From Singulisphaera sp. GP187 (lineage in GTDB: Bacteria; Planctomycetota; Phycisphaerae; Phycisphaerales; SM1A02), in NCBI GenBank assembly GCA_945871915.1, contig CAMBXO010000003.1, positions 62,001 to 126,000 of the forward strand: a stretch of 64,000 bases of DNA, in the 5' to 3' direction. The position numbers and the translations under genes were made by a program. This document shows positions 25,977 to 35,688 of this stretch, one piece after another; within the stretch, counting starts at the first letter, position 1; every line of letters starts with the position of its first letter. The notes below the pieces were generated by a model. That model was not told the DNA's origin, made no database searches, and saw only the letters and a list, made by a program, of their open reading frames with translations.

Positions 25977-26959
25977 TCTGCCAATTCGCACAGCAAGTCT
26001 TTGGCAACGCCGTGAGGAATTGATTCCAGTGCCGACTTGGCGGATTCCACAAGCTGGATCGCCGTCGCCTTGGCCTCATCTAACGCCCCGCTCAAGCGAA
26101 GTCGCTCCAGAAGGGCCGCGCCATCTCGATTGTGAATAATCGAGAGCACCTCGCTGCGTTCCCACGGAGTTGCCTGACGCAAAAGCATGATGACTGGAAG
26201 TGTTGTTTTACCCTTTTCTAAATCGCGACCAAGAGTCTTGCCAACCAAGGCTTCTTCACCAGCCAGATCCAAGACATCGTCCTGAATCTGAAAAGCACAC
26301 CCGGTGAATTCGCCATATTTTCCAAGTGAATCCTGGACCAACTCGCTGGCGCCACTCAGTCGCGCGCCGATGGAGCAACAGGACGACACCAGCGCCGCCG
26401 TCTTGCGGCGGACGATTTGCATATAGGTGAGTTCGTCAAGACTTGGATCCTCGCGACGGCTGAGTTGAAGCAATTCGCCTTCGCACAAGGTGTTGGTGGT
26501 CTCGCCAAAGAGCACATTGACCGCCGGATCGCCGATCAGTGAGCACAAATGAAATGCATTGGAAATCAGCCAGTCACCAAGCATGACCGCTGTCTCATTG
26601 CCCCGCAAACTGTTCACGGTTCGACCTCTCCGCCGCGTGTCGGCCTCATCCAGAACATCATCATGCACCAACGTGGCCATGTGAATCATTTCGGCCACAG
26701 CTGCCGCCGTTCGGTGAGCCTTGTTCAGCACGGCGCCATCCTCCGACCCTCGTGCGGCCATTCCGCTGAGCAACAGCAACGTGGGCCGCAACATCTTGCC
26801 GCGGTATCGCTCCACATGATGCGCCAACTCGTTCACCGCAGGTAGATCGCTTCGCAATTGATTGGCAAAGATCTCCTCCACATCGCGCAAGCCGCCAAGA
26901 ATGGCCGCCGACAGCGGTGCGTGACGCGTGACTGGAGAAAGAATGGATGGATGCACCAT
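25952..26959 (-). CDS. Trans-polyprenyl diphosphate synthase (long chain)
   Basis: Condenses isopentenyl diphosphate units to a long prenyl chain for quinones or undecaprenyl-type carriers. 335 residues with the first aspartate-rich motif in 'LVHDDVLDEAD', the second in 'FQIQDDVLDLAG', and 'GKTLGRDLEKGKTTLP'. Small residues before the first motif fit a long-chain (IspB/HepT-like) enzyme, though chain length cannot be read securely. A 14-bp tandem repeat lies just upstream of its start and a duplicated gene end lies downstream. Confidence 0.9.
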   Translation of the reverse strand: MVHPSILSPVTRHAPLSAAILGGLRDVEEIFANQLRSDLPAVNELAHHVERYRGKMLRPTLLLLSGMAARGSEDGAVLNKAHRTAAAVAEMIHMATLVHDDVLDEADTRRRGRTVNSLRGNETAVMLGDWLISNAFHLCSLIGDPAVNVLFGETTNTLCEGELLQLSRREDPSLDELTYMQIVRRKTAALVSSCCSIGARLSGASELVQDSLGKYGEFTGCAFQIQDDVLDLAGEEALVGKTLGRDLEKGKTTLPVIMLLRQATPWERSEVLSIIHNRDGAALLERLRLSGALDEAKATAIQLVESAKSALESIPHGVAKDLLCELADEVVRREA

Positions 26960-26980
26960 ACGAGTGTTGTACCGTCTGAA

Positions 26981-27042
26981 TTGAGAGGCCTGTTTCGAGA
27001 GGTCTGTTTCGAGAGGTTTGTTTCGAGGGGCCTATTTCTCTG
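26981..27042. repeat. 14-bp tandem repeat, about 4 copies
   Basis: Units TTGAGAGGCCTG (truncated), TTTCGAGAGGTCTG, TTTCGAGAGGTTTG and TTTCGAGGGGCCTA, then TTTCTCTG. The array covers the gap between the methyltransferase stop (27032) and the polyprenyl synthase start (26959). Confidence 0.9.
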
Positions 27043-27877
27043 CCGCGATATAGGCAATCCAGCCGCCACACGCTTCACCCACTGTGGCCTTCTTGAAAAT
27101 ACCGTTTCCATCCCCTGCCGCATGGTTGGTGCCTTCCCAATACACATGGGTCTTTCGAAAGCCTGCTTCGGCAAGACACTCGCGAATTTCGGGGATGCAC
27201 CACAATCGCCAATCGTATGTGAAGGCCTTTCGCAAGCGACTTCCATCGGGAAATGTAAAGTGAATGTGGTTCAGCACATCGCCTGAAATGGGGTCATAGT
27301 GTTCGGTCTCCCAGTGATAGGTGAATCCGTCGAGATCTCGTTCATCCGTCTGCTCAGAAAAACTGTCATAGCCACCATAGCAGTCCAGAAACATGATGCC
27401 GCCACTCTTGATTTGAGTGCGAGCATGTTTGAAGTAGCGAATCAGTTCTGCTCGCTCCTTGAAGAGGTAGTACGAAAAATTGAACGCCGCCACCACATCA
27501 ACAGGTGTCCAATTTTGGGAGCGAGCATCCCCACACTCAATGTGCAAACGCTTCAGCTGTGATGGATTCAATTCTGTGCTTCGCCGGGATCGACCCCACG
27601 CCAGCACCTTGGGATCTCGATCAAACCCACAGGCCCAATTGGTTGCCCGCTGTTTCACCCATGTCGCGCTGAGCAAGTGCGTGCCGCAGAAATCTTCACG
27701 AAGACTTGTGGGCGTTCGATGACGAAGCGATCGGAACACGCGATCAATCAATGCCGACTCGTCCACTGGACTCTGCACGCTGTGCTCGTAGAGTTCATGG
27801 CGATCACTTGTTGCTGCCGTGCGCCATGGACTGATGGGCTTGCGTGGGCGTTTTTTGGACAATTGGAGGCTGGGCAT
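27032..27877 (-). CDS. SAM-dependent methyltransferase, class I
   Basis: 281 residues. The SAM-binding region is 'LREDFCGTHLLSATWV' with the acidic residue in 'CGFDRDPKVL', then 'ECGDARSQNW' and 'VVAAFNFSYYLF' (motif IV position). The rest resembles small-molecule or unassigned methyltransferases rather than rRNA enzymes. The C-terminus 'GGWIAYIAAEK' ends inside the 14-bp repeat array. TAGATT lies 10 nt before the ATG, so it may be transcribed separately from the VTT gene 13 bp upstream. Substrate unknown. Confidence 0.8.
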   Translation of the reverse strand: MPSLQLSKKRPRKPISPWRTAATSDRHELYEHSVQSPVDESALIDRVFRSLRHRTPTSLREDFCGTHLLSATWVKQRATNWACGFDRDPKVLAWGRSRRSTELNPSQLKRLHIECGDARSQNWTPVDVVAAFNFSYYLFKERAELIRYFKHARTQIKSGGIMFLDCYGGYDSFSEQTDERDLDGFTYHWETEHYDPISGDVLNHIHFTFPDGSRLRKAFTYDWRLWCIPEIRECLAEAGFRKTHVYWEGTNHAAGDGNGIFKKATVGEACGGWIAYIAAEK

Positions 27878-27887
27878 TGGAGGGAAG

Positions 27888-27893
27888 AATCTA
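27888..27893 (-). promoter_or_regulatory. TAGATT box 10 nt before the methyltransferase start
   Basis: Minus-strand TANNNT whose TAG is also the stop codon of the upstream VTT gene. Confidence 0.35.
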
Positions 27894-28691
27894 GCGAATC
27901 ACAGGGCTTTCAGGGCGCATGGTTTTAGAAAGTGCGACTTTTGCAATGTGCCCAATGATGAGCAATGAAATCAAAAGCACCGCAAGACCGATGGCGAATG
28001 CCACGATTCCTTGATCGGTGGAAAGGGCAACCAGATCCTTGGAGCCCTGCTCGGCTGCCCAGTGACTGATCATCGTGGCGACCAATGTTCGCGGAGCCAT
28101 TCCAACGATGGTTCCGGCAAGAAAAAGATAAAATGGCACTCCTGAACTGGCCATGGCAAGGTTGGTGAGTGAGAATGGGCAACTCGGAGAAAGTCGCAGC
28201 AATGCCACCAACAGAAAGGTCCGCCGGGGCCGCTCCTCCACCAGCGCTCGGCGAATCACGGCTGCTTTGGGCCATTGATCAATCCATCCTTGCACTCCGT
28301 TGCGACCCGTGAACAATTTTGAAATCGCGAATCCGATGGTTGAACCACCGATATAGCCAACAACGCAGGCGGGAAATGCAACCCACGGACCAAAGATCCA
28401 TCCGCCCACGAAACTTGGGGCGTAGGTGGGAAGCAATCCGGTGCCGCAGCACACGGCGTATGCCACTGCAAAAATGACTGCACCCTGAATCGGATCTCTG
28501 CCGAGCCATTGAGTGAGCGGCTCAATTTCTGCAAGGAGCACAAATCCCAGCAGCGCGGGCAGAATGGACCAGATCGCCAGAAGAATTCCGGCTCCGAACA
28601 CGCCGGGGGGCGTGGGTACGACTGGTGCGTCCAACGGCGCCCCACTACCAGACGGCGTCGCATCAACCGGCTGCAAGGGTTCTGCTGACAC
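27891..28691 (-). CDS. VTT/DedA-like membrane protein (TVP38/TMEM64 family)
   Basis: 266 residues, start GTG 28691. A Pro-rich cytoplasmic N-terminus precedes about six membrane segments. The conserved VTT region includes 'AVCCGTGLLPTYAPSFVGGW', 'VGYIGGSTIGFAISK' and 'LLRLSPSCPFSLTNLAMASS'. Family members are proposed lipid scramblases or flippases; the activity here is not testable from sequence. It starts 9 bp after the icd stop and is probably read through from icd. Confidence 0.85.
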   Translation of the reverse strand: MSAEPLQPVDATPSGSGAPLDAPVVPTPPGVFGAGILLAIWSILPALLGFVLLAEIEPLTQWLGRDPIQGAVIFAVAYAVCCGTGLLPTYAPSFVGGWIFGPWVAFPACVVGYIGGSTIGFAISKLFTGRNGVQGWIDQWPKAAVIRRALVEERPRRTFLLVALLRLSPSCPFSLTNLAMASSGVPFYLFLAGTIVGMAPRTLVATMISHWAAEQGSKDLVALSTDQGIVAFAIGLAVLLISLLIIGHIAKVALSKTMRPESPVIR

Positions 28692-28700
28692 AGGGTCTAC

Positions 28701-30095
28701 CTAGACTGGAACCGGCACGCGAGCATCCATGTGCCGCACGATCTCCGTTGCAAACTCGCTGCACTTCACCTTGCGGGCACCTTCCATCAAGCGGTGAAAG
28801 TCATAGGTGACAGTCTTGGCACCGATCGCACCGTCCATGCCGGCAATGATGAGATCGGCCGCTTCGTTCCAACCCATGTATCGAAGCATCATTTCACCGC
28901 TCAGAATCATGCTGCCGGGATTCACCTGGTCTAAGTTGGCGTACTTGGGAGCCGTTCCGTGGGTGGCTTCAAAGATGGCGTGACCCGTGTCGTTGTTGAT
29001 GTTGGCGCCCGGTGCAATGCCAATTCCACCAACCTGTGCCGCCAGCGCATCGCTGAGATAGTCGCCATTCAAATTCATGGTGGCAATCACATCAAAGTCT
29101 TTGCCACGAGTGAGCACCTGCTGCAACGTGACATCCGCGATGGAGTCCCGCACAAGGAGTTTCTTTTTCCACTTGCCTTCGCCGTGCGTGGGCCAGAGCT
29201 TGAGAGCCGTTTCCACTTCGGAGACGATTTTCTTCTTCTGTTCTGGGGTCATCATGTCGAAACCGGGATCGATCAATCGTGCATTGGCTTCGGCAGTCAG
29301 GTCTTTGTTCGACTCTTGATTGCCCAGAATCCATGTTTCACGCTCGCTCACCGATTCACCACGGAATTCCCGTGCAGCAAGTTCATAGCCCCAATCCTTG
29401 AAGGCACCTTCCGTGAACTTCATGATGTTGCCCTTGTGCACCAACGTGAGGCTCTTGCGGCCTTCTCGTAAGGCGTACTGAATGGCTGCCCGAATCAATC
29501 GCTCGCTGCCCTCTTTGGAAACGGGTTTCAGGCCAATGCCGCTGGTCGCAGGGAAACGGATTTTGCCGAACTCCTTTGGAAAGGCCTCCTTGAACAACTC
29601 AAGAAATTTTTTGCACTCCGGAGAACCTTCCTTGAATTCGATGCCCGCATAAATGTCTTCGCAATTCTCGCGGAAGATCACCATGTTGCAGTCGCCGGGC
29701 TTCTTCACCGGACTTGGCACACCGGTAAACCAACGGACAGGCCGTAGGCAGATATACAAATCCAAAATCTGCCGCAACGCCACATTCAGTGATCGAATGC
29801 CGCCACCGATCGGAGTGGTGAGAGGCCCCTTGATGCCAACCAGCATGTCGCGGAATGCTTGCAGTGTGGCTTCGGGCAACCATTGCCCGGTTGCATTGAA
29901 CGCCTTTTCACCAGCGAGCACTTCATGCCAATGGATGCGGCGCTTTCCGCCGTAGGCCTTCTCCACGGCACCATCCAGCACGCGAACGCTTGCCTTCCAA
30001 ATATCGGGGCCCGTGCCGTCACCTTCGATGAATGGAATGATGGGCTGGTCGGGAACCTGCAGGCCACTCGTAGACATTGAAATGCGATTGCTCAT
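28701..30095 (-). CDS. icd: Isocitrate dehydrogenase, NADP-dependent
   Basis: TCA-cycle oxidative decarboxylation of isocitrate. 464 residues, slightly longer than E. coli Icd (416) through insertions near 250-300. Substrate site '[13 protein letters not shown]', metal Asp in '[18 protein letters not shown]', and the cofactor loop 'HGTAPKYAN' with Lys-Tyr, the NADP-type pair. AAGGAG (30105-30110) lies 9 nt before the ATG, one of the clear ribosome sites in the window, and TACACT (30121-30126, minus) is a likely -10. Confidence 0.95.
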   Translation of the reverse strand: MSNRISMSTSGLQVPDQPIIPFIEGDGTGPDIWKASVRVLDGAVEKAYGGKRRIHWHEVLAGEKAFNATGQWLPEATLQAFRDMLVGIKGPLTTPIGGGIRSLNVALRQILDLYICLRPVRWFTGVPSPVKKPGDCNMVIFRENCEDIYAGIEFKEGSPECKKFLELFKEAFPKEFGKIRFPATSGIGLKPVSKEGSERLIRAAIQYALREGRKSLTLVHKGNIMKFTEGAFKDWGYELAAREFRGESVSERETWILGNQESNKDLTAEANARLIDPGFDMMTPEQKKKIVSEVETALKLWPTHGEGKWKKKLLVRDSIADVTLQQVLTRGKDFDVIATMNLNGDYLSDALAAQVGGIGIAPGANINNDTGHAIFEATHGTAPKYANLDQVNPGSMILSGEMMLRYMGWNEAADLIIAGMDGAIGAKTVTYDFHRLMEGARKVKCSEFATEIVRHMDARVPVPV

Positions 30096-30151
30096 GGTTG
30101 CTTTCTCCTTGGATCAATGAAGTGTAAGAAGTGATGACTGTTTGGATCGGT

Positions 30152-30787
30152 TCAATTGGGCTTCATCATGTCCCGCGACTTGGTGGTGCCAACGGAGACG
30201 GCAGCACCGGAAACAGCTGGAATTTCTGGTGGAATCCCCTGTTCCTGTCCAACGGTTTCCACTGGAAATTCAGGAGTGGCTGCCGCCATTTTTTCCGCGG
30301 GCACACCATCTTTACTTGGTTCAGCAGGATGCGTGACCGATGGCACGGCTCGAGCCGGGGGCAAGGACATGCCGGCAAGCCGCCGCTCAACTTCGTTCAT
30401 GAATTGCTGACCCTGAAGCCAAAAGTGCGCGGGCACGCACGGCGTGGTGGTGCTGAAACTGAGAATTGGCGGATCAGTGGACTGAACCACGGCGGTGAAC
30501 TTCCACTCAAATTCTTCGCGACGCGGACGCTGACCAACAATCACCAGATCGCGGCGAACATCTCTGCGAATCTGCACGGTTCCGGTGAGATCGTCTCGCC
30601 ACACTTCGTTATCCACCACCAACCAGTCGGGATACCGAGGGTCCTTGGCTGTCTCCACCATGGCCATCCATACTTGATCTCGGGTGTACCCAGCAAACTC
30701 TCGCTCGGCAGAACCGCAGCCAGTGAGCCAAGCGACCATCGCGAGGGGCACACACCACATCCATGGAGTCAACCACTTACGCGACAC
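30152..30787 (-). CDS. Predicted lipoprotein of unknown function
   Basis: 211 residues from GTG 30787, overlapping the yebC end by 11 bp. The signal 'MWCVPLAMVAWLTGCGS' ends in lipobox LTGC. The mature domain ('YTRDQVWMAMVETAKDPRYPDWLVVDNEV') looks like a small alpha/beta domain, followed by a Pro/Ala-rich, low-complexity tail. I do not recognise a family. Last gene of the nusA-to-yebC run, 56 bp before icd. Confidence 0.7.
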   Translation of the reverse strand: MSRKWLTPWMWCVPLAMVAWLTGCGSAEREFAGYTRDQVWMAMVETAKDPRYPDWLVVDNEVWRDDLTGTVQIRRDVRRDLVIVGQRPRREEFEWKFTAVVQSTDPPILSFSTTTPCVPAHFWLQGQQFMNEVERRLAGMSLPPARAVPSVTHPAEPSKDGVPAEKMAAATPEFPVETVGQEQGIPPEIPAVSGAAVSVGTTKSRDMMKPN

Positions 30788-31493
30788 TGGTGTGCACCTT
30801 CTGGACATCTTCATGTTCCTCAAGAGCCTCCACCAACTGCTCAAGGTTGGCAAGTGCCTGCTCATCAATGTGCACCGGGCTCATGGGCAGAAAGAGTATC
30901 TCGGCACTCTCCACGGGAATGCCCGCGTGATCGATGGCCTCTCGAACCGCACCAAAGTGGGCGGGGTCGGTCAGCACCTGAAATCCCTCGTCCATAGTTC
31001 CCACATCTTCGGCTCCGGCCTCCAGCGCGAGTTCCATGAGTCGATCTTCACGAACGGATTCCGCAGCAATCAACAGAACGCCCTTCTGAGAAAATGAAAA
31101 TGCCACGCTGCCAGGCACGCCAAGTTTTCCGCCATTCTTGTCAAACAGCGTGCGAATTTCTGGAGCTGTTCGATTCAGATTGCTGGTCAACGCCTCCACC
31201 ACAACGGCCACACCGCTTGGACCATAGCCCTCGTAACGAACCGCTTCGAAACGCTCACCATCTAAGCCGCCCGCACCCTTCTTGATTGCTTTCTCAATGG
31301 TGTCACGCGGCATGTTGGCGGCTTTGGCATCGAGGACCGCCAACCGAAGTGTCGCATTGAACTTCACATCGCCCCCGCCATGACGAGCCGCAACAATGAT
31401 CGCGCGACTGCGCTTGCTCCAAATGCGACCGCGTTGTGCGTCGACGGCCGCCTTACGGTGTTTGATGTTCTTCCAGGCGCTGTGACCAGCCAT
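30777..31493 (-). CDS. yebC: YebC/PmpR family protein
   Basis: 238 residues, family length. 'MAGHSAWKNIKHRKAAVDAQRG' and 'NMPRDTIEKAIKKGAGG' are the family hallmarks. Members were called transcription regulators, and some are now reported to act on the ribosome at difficult proline-rich sequences. That role would suit this genome's Pro-rich InfB and TonB proteins, but this is inference. It starts 2 bp after the TPR lipoprotein stop. Confidence 0.94.
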   Translation of the reverse strand: MAGHSAWKNIKHRKAAVDAQRGRIWSKRSRAIIVAARHGGGDVKFNATLRLAVLDAKAANMPRDTIEKAIKKGAGGLDGERFEAVRYEGYGPSGVAVVVEALTSNLNRTAPEIRTLFDKNGGKLGVPGSVAFSFSQKGVLLIAAESVREDRLMELALEAGAEDVGTMDEGFQVLTDPAHFGAVREAIDHAGIPVESAEILFLPMSPVHIDEQALANLEQLVEALEEHEDVQKVHTSVA

Positions 31494-31495
31494 GA

Positions 31496-34400
31496 CTACG
31501 GAGTTTGTTGAGAGGGAGTTGGAGGAGACGTGAACGAGGGAGGAGTGGCGGTGGGCGGCGGAACTCGCGGCGTGAGCACGGGCGTTTGACTCTCAGAGAG
31601 CGCCTTCAGTTTGGATTGTGCCCGCGAGATGGCCGCCCCATCTCGTGCATCGTAGAACGAAGCCGCATTCCATGCTCGAATTCCCCAGAGTCGTTGCTGC
31701 ATTCCATCGAACGCTTGAATCGAGCGATCACGCAGCCCGGTGCCAGTGCCCGCTTCAACCACGCGCCGCCACGTGCGTGCGGCATCTTCATGCAAACCAG
31801 ATTGCCACAAAGCATCCGCAAGATGATCGAGCGACTCAAGACTTGGTGCATTGCCTTGCGTTGCATGTTTGAGTTGACTCACAGCCTTGGAGAGATCGGG
31901 ATCCTCGGCTTCGTGGAGGTAACTCCACCATCCAGCGGTGTCCAAGGTGCTGGTGTCGTTGGGGCGAGCCGCAATCGCTCGCTGCACCAAGCCGCTGGTC
32001 TGTGCATCCAACTGCCCGCGTGCAATGCGCAGCCACGCGAGATTGTTGAGCGCCTCGCCCAAGGTGGGATCGAGTGCAATCGCTTGTTCAAACAACTTTT
32101 CGGCGGTCGAATCAAAGTCGGCCAACATGAAGCATCCGGCCAATTCGTTCAGTTGCAACGCTTGGGAGATATTGCGTGCAAGGTGGCTGGAATTTTCTTC
32201 TGGAAGCAGCGGTGCCTCGCCCTTGTTGAGTGCTTCGTTCAGCAACTTTTCTGCAAAGTCTGCGTCATCCATCGCGGCACACAAGGCAATCTCGGCTCGC
32301 ATCAGCGATCGATGCTCTTGGGGTGCGGCCACACCGCGGGCCAAAGTCAACAGACTGCGAGCGCGACGAAGCAGACCCTCATCCACCAGCAATTGGGCCG
32401 CCTCCATGGTGGCCGCTGCATCCCATGGCTGAGCGTGTTGTGCTGCAATAGTTTGAGCCTGTGCGTCCTCACCACCCAGCATGGCGGCCGCCACCACGGC
32501 TGGCCCCGCATCGGGTGAGGTGAGTGCTGCTTGACCGAGTGACGCAAGCAGTTCCCGACGCTGTGGACTCTCCCGTGGAAGACTCAGCGCCACCACCAAC
32601 GCCGTTGATCGCTGCGACGCGGTGAGCGTTTGACATTGAGAAACCTGTTTCAGAATCTCTGCTGCGGCGGTGGTGCGACCAGCCCGCAATGCGCACTCCG
32701 CGCGTTCCAGCGTGGCTCGCGGACCCGACTCAAGCGAATCAAGCGCGGCCATCGCCTGCCACCCCTCCTCCATCCGACCTTCAAGAACCAGACCTCGAGC
32801 CAAGGCACGCGTGCGAGCGGCGCTTGTTGGATCGGCTGCACTGGCTCGTCGCAAATCTTCTACCGCTTCGGCAAGACGACCTTGTCGTGCCTTGGCGCTG
32901 ACGAGCGCTTCAAGCAGCGCCGGAGCAGCAGGTCGACGAACCGTCATGACTTCAAGCCATGCTTCCAATTGCACCAGCGAATTCGATGCGGCGCTGGCGA
33001 TCACCAACGCGGCCGCCACTTCATGATCCATCGGATCCTCGACTAAGAGTGCGCGAAGCGTCTCTTGTGCTGGATCCGCCTGCCCTTGTCGAACCCGTTG
33101 GAGTGCCTCGAAACGACAGAGCTCCCGCAGCGAAGCATCGGCCAATGGATCAGCTCGCAACAACTGACGAAGTTCGCCAAGATTCGTGCGCCCCGGTGGC
33201 GTGAGTTCAAGAAATCGCCTCGCACCCTCGAATCGATTCGGATTGCACTCCCATGCCCGTTCTGCGGAGAGTCGTGCTTCATCCAAATTGATGCGGTCCT
33301 GTTCCATTCGGTCTCTGGAATCTTCTGCCGCTGAAACAAGATCAGCCTGACTGCGCCCGATCCATGCCAACGGAAGGTGATCGTTCTTTTGAATGGCCGC
33401 TTCGGCAAAGCGATCTGCCTGTTCACCCGCACCAAGGGCGGCAAAGCACTCGGCCAGCGTTGCGCACAATTCGGCTGACTGCGGTTCAGAGAGCGAGACC
33501 TTGGTGACCTTTGCAAGGTCTTCCATCGACGCGGCTGCTTCGGCGGCCACAGCAAGGAATGGCTCGCGGAATTCCGCGGGAATTCCCTCTCGATTCGAAA
33601 TGGCAAACGCCGACTCCGCATCCCCACCTTGCAATTCAAACTGCGCCAACACAAGCCACGCAGCCTCTGTCTCCGCTCGCCCGTTTGCTGGAGCCGTTTG
33701 GTCGGTTGATTTCAATGCCACTCGCTCGTTCAATGCTCGGCGAATGGCTTCGGCAGAAGCCGGCATACATCGAAGCGCCCACGCCATGTCCGCAGATTGC
33801 CATGGATGCTGTTGGCACCAGTGCCATGCAAGGTCAATGGCTTTGGAAAGACCTTCACGCTCCGCCACCATGGAACACACACTGGCAAGATCGGGTCGCT
33901 GACCGCCTTGCAACAGCGATTCGATTGGCGTGTCACCGCACGCGGAAGCATGATCGGATGTTTGCTTGAGACGGATTCGCTGCGCCACCACATCGCAAGG
34001 CGCGGGGGCAAGGCACTGAAGCCACGAGTCATCTGTGCAATGTGCGAGCACCATGGCGGCTGCTGGCGCGCCAGTTCGTGCAGCCGCACTCGGATGTTGC
34101 AATACATGCGCAAGTTCGAACGCCGCGGTCATAGGCTTTCCCGCGCTGCATAGTGCCCACACGAAGCGAGGAAGCGCCACGCGATCCTCAGGCCCCGCTT
34201 CGGCACAGGCCACGCGAAGCGATGTGCATGCAGACTCATACTGCCCCACCGCCATCAGACACTCACCTGCAATCCGTTGCAGTTCGCCCGCCTGTCTGCG
34301 AATGGCAGCGGCCTCGATTCCCTGCATTTTCATGCTTCCATTGGCCGCTTCCATCAGGCACTCAGCCGCCGCCTGCAGGTGCCCGATTTCTCGTAACGAC

Positions 34401-35044
34401 AAACCAAGTGCCGCCGCCTGTGCAATGGCCGCGGCCGGTTCGGGCGTTGGAGTTTCACCCACTCGCTGAATCTGGCGAAGGCGAAGCAGTCGTTCTGCTG
34501 CAAGAAGTGATTGTCTGGTTGCGGCGGCGTCGATTCCACCTGCGGCAAGTGCTTCGGCATCAAACGGCATCTCGGCCAGCACGCGCCCCCATGCCTCGCC
34601 AGCAAGGTCGCGTCGACTCACCACATCAAGAAATCGCGCCAACTCCCGCCACGCCGCCGTGTCAGCTGGAATACGACGCACATGGTCGGCGAGCAATCGA
34701 ATCGCTGCATCCGGTTCCTGTCGCGCCATAGCGGCTCGCGCGGCGAGAATGGTTTCACTTGGCGGCAAGGGAGCAATCTGTTCCGCATGGTCCCGCAGTG
34801 GAGAGAGCGCGGCGGACACCTGTTCAAGCGACTTGTACGCAAGATCCGGGTCCGCATTGGGCAACCCATCCAGCCACGACGGCCGCGGGGGCATGTGGGC
34901 TGGCGGATCAATCTTTTCGTCAGTGGCGAGTGCCTGAAGCGCCGCCATAGAGCGGGGTCCGGGTGCATGGCACGCATTGAGCAGTATCGCAGTGAGGACC
35001 ACCACGATGAAACATGGTCGATCAGCCGCGGTCGAACGAATCAC
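31496..35044 (-). CDS. Large TPR-repeat lipoprotein
   Basis: 1182 residues from GTG 35044, which overlaps the upstream stop as GTGA. Signal peptide 'CFIVVVLTAILLNACHA' with lipobox LNAC, then nearly continuous TPR-like helical pairs (for example 'AAWRELARFLDVVSRRDLAGEAW', 'AEKLFEQAIALDPTLGEALNNLAWL'), and a Pro/Thr-rich C-terminal tail. Probably an outer-membrane or periplasmic scaffold. Its place between translation genes is odd; nothing links it to them but the overlap. Confidence 0.85.
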   Translation of the reverse strand: MIRSTAADRPCFIVVVLTAILLNACHAPGPRSMAALQALATDEKIDPPAHMPPRPSWLDGLPNADPDLAYKSLEQVSAALSPLRDHAEQIAPLPPSETILAARAAMARQEPDAAIRLLADHVRRIPADTAAWRELARFLDVVSRRDLAGEAWGRVLAEMPFDAEALAAGGIDAAATRQSLLAAERLLRLRQIQRVGETPTPEPAAAIAQAAALGLSLREIGHLQAAAECLMEAANGSMKMQGIEAAAIRRQAGELQRIAGECLMAVGQYESACTSLRVACAEAGPEDRVALPRFVWALCSAGKPMTAAFELAHVLQHPSAAARTGAPAAAMVLAHCTDDSWLQCLAPAPCDVVAQRIRLKQTSDHASACGDTPIESLLQGGQRPDLASVCSMVAEREGLSKAIDLAWHWCQQHPWQSADMAWALRCMPASAEAIRRALNERVALKSTDQTAPANGRAETEAAWLVLAQFELQGGDAESAFAISNREGIPAEFREPFLAVAAEAAASMEDLAKVTKVSLSEPQSAELCATLAECFAALGAGEQADRFAEAAIQKNDHLPLAWIGRSQADLVSAAEDSRDRMEQDRINLDEARLSAERAWECNPNRFEGARRFLELTPPGRTNLGELRQLLRADPLADASLRELCRFEALQRVRQGQADPAQETLRALLVEDPMDHEVAAALVIASAASNSLVQLEAWLEVMTVRRPAAPALLEALVSAKARQGRLAEAVEDLRRASAADPTSAARTRALARGLVLEGRMEEGWQAMAALDSLESGPRATLERAECALRAGRTTAAAEILKQVSQCQTLTASQRSTALVVALSLPRESPQRRELLASLGQAALTSPDAGPAVVAAAMLGGEDAQAQTIAAQHAQPWDAAATMEAAQLLVDEGLLRRARSLLTLARGVAAPQEHRSLMRAEIALCAAMDDADFAEKLLNEALNKGEAPLLPEENSSHLARNISQALQLNELAGCFMLADFDSTAEKLFEQAIALDPTLGEALNNLAWLRIARGQLDAQTSGLVQRAIAARPNDTSTLDTAGWWSYLHEAEDPDLSKAVSQLKHATQGNAPSLESLDHLADALWQSGLHEDAARTWRRVVEAGTGTGLRDRSIQAFDGMQQRLWGIRAWNAASFYDARDGAAISRAQSKLKALSESQTPVLTPRVPPPTATPPSFTSPPTPSQQTP

Positions 35045-35688
35045 TTTTTCTTCTTGCCCAATCGAGGCACGCGACCACTTCCTAGGAAGCGATCGGTCGC
35101 CTTTCGCAACGCCGCGTGCGCCTGCAACGCATCCTCTGCAAGAACATGCCGCCCCAGCAATGCGGCAACTTCGACTGGATCGCCGCCATCGGAAAGAACT
35201 TCGGCTTCGGTCAGCACATCCACCGTGGCTTGGTCCACCGGAACACCGTGAATCTGCAATCCAAGCAGCAGCGTGCGACTGGCCACATAGGGAGTGATCC
35301 CAGCGAGCCCCTCAAGATATGTCTTGGCGTCTCGCTTGCTCACACTTCGCAACCGCTCCAAACTCACCTTGTGTTCTTTTTTGTAAAGATCCATCAGGGT
35401 CCGCCGCATCAGTTGGCAACGATCCCATGCCAGCGGATACCGCACGCCAATCAGTCCAACTTGTTCCTTGACCAACATGACGCGAAGGTCATTCATGTCG
35501 ACCGAACCTCGCTGCAATTTCGAGAATGCAGCAAGCCCCTGTTCGTCCGTGGCATCGGCCATCATGAAACTTTGCACCAGCAATTCCACAAGGTCGGCAA
35601 GCGGCTCGGGCGGCTTGGCGTCATGAGACTTGAGAAGTTGATTGAATTTTCCGATGGCAAGTTCGCTCTTCATGGCAGATACCGTCAT
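35041..35688 (-). CDS. HhH/EndoIII-like protein lacking catalytic residues
   Basis: 215 residues. The C-terminal half contains a helix-hairpin-helix-like 'LEGLAGITPYVASRTLLLG' followed by 'HGVPVDQATVDVLTEAEVL', the layout of endonuclease III glycosylases (LPGVGxKTA, then VDTHV). The catalytic Lys is absent, as are the four Fe-S cysteines, and the Lys-rich C-terminus 'PRLGKKKK' may bind nucleic acid. I infer a non-catalytic DNA- or RNA-binding relative. ATGA overlap with rbfA upstream and GTGA with the TPR gene downstream. Confidence 0.65.
   Translation of the reverse strand: MTVSAMKSELAIGKFNQLLKSHDAKPPEPLADLVELLVQSFMMADATDEQGLAAFSKLQRGSVDMNDLRVMLVKEQVGLIGVRYPLAWDRCQLMRRTLMDLYKKEHKVSLERLRSVSKRDAKTYLEGLAGITPYVASRTLLLGLQIHGVPVDQATVDVLTEAEVLSDGGDPVEVAALLGRHVLAEDALQAHAALRKATDRFLGSGRVPRLGKKKK

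Noticed and set aside
26981-27042. CRISPR array
   Set aside because: The unit is 14 bp and directly tandem, with no spacers; no cas genes nearby.
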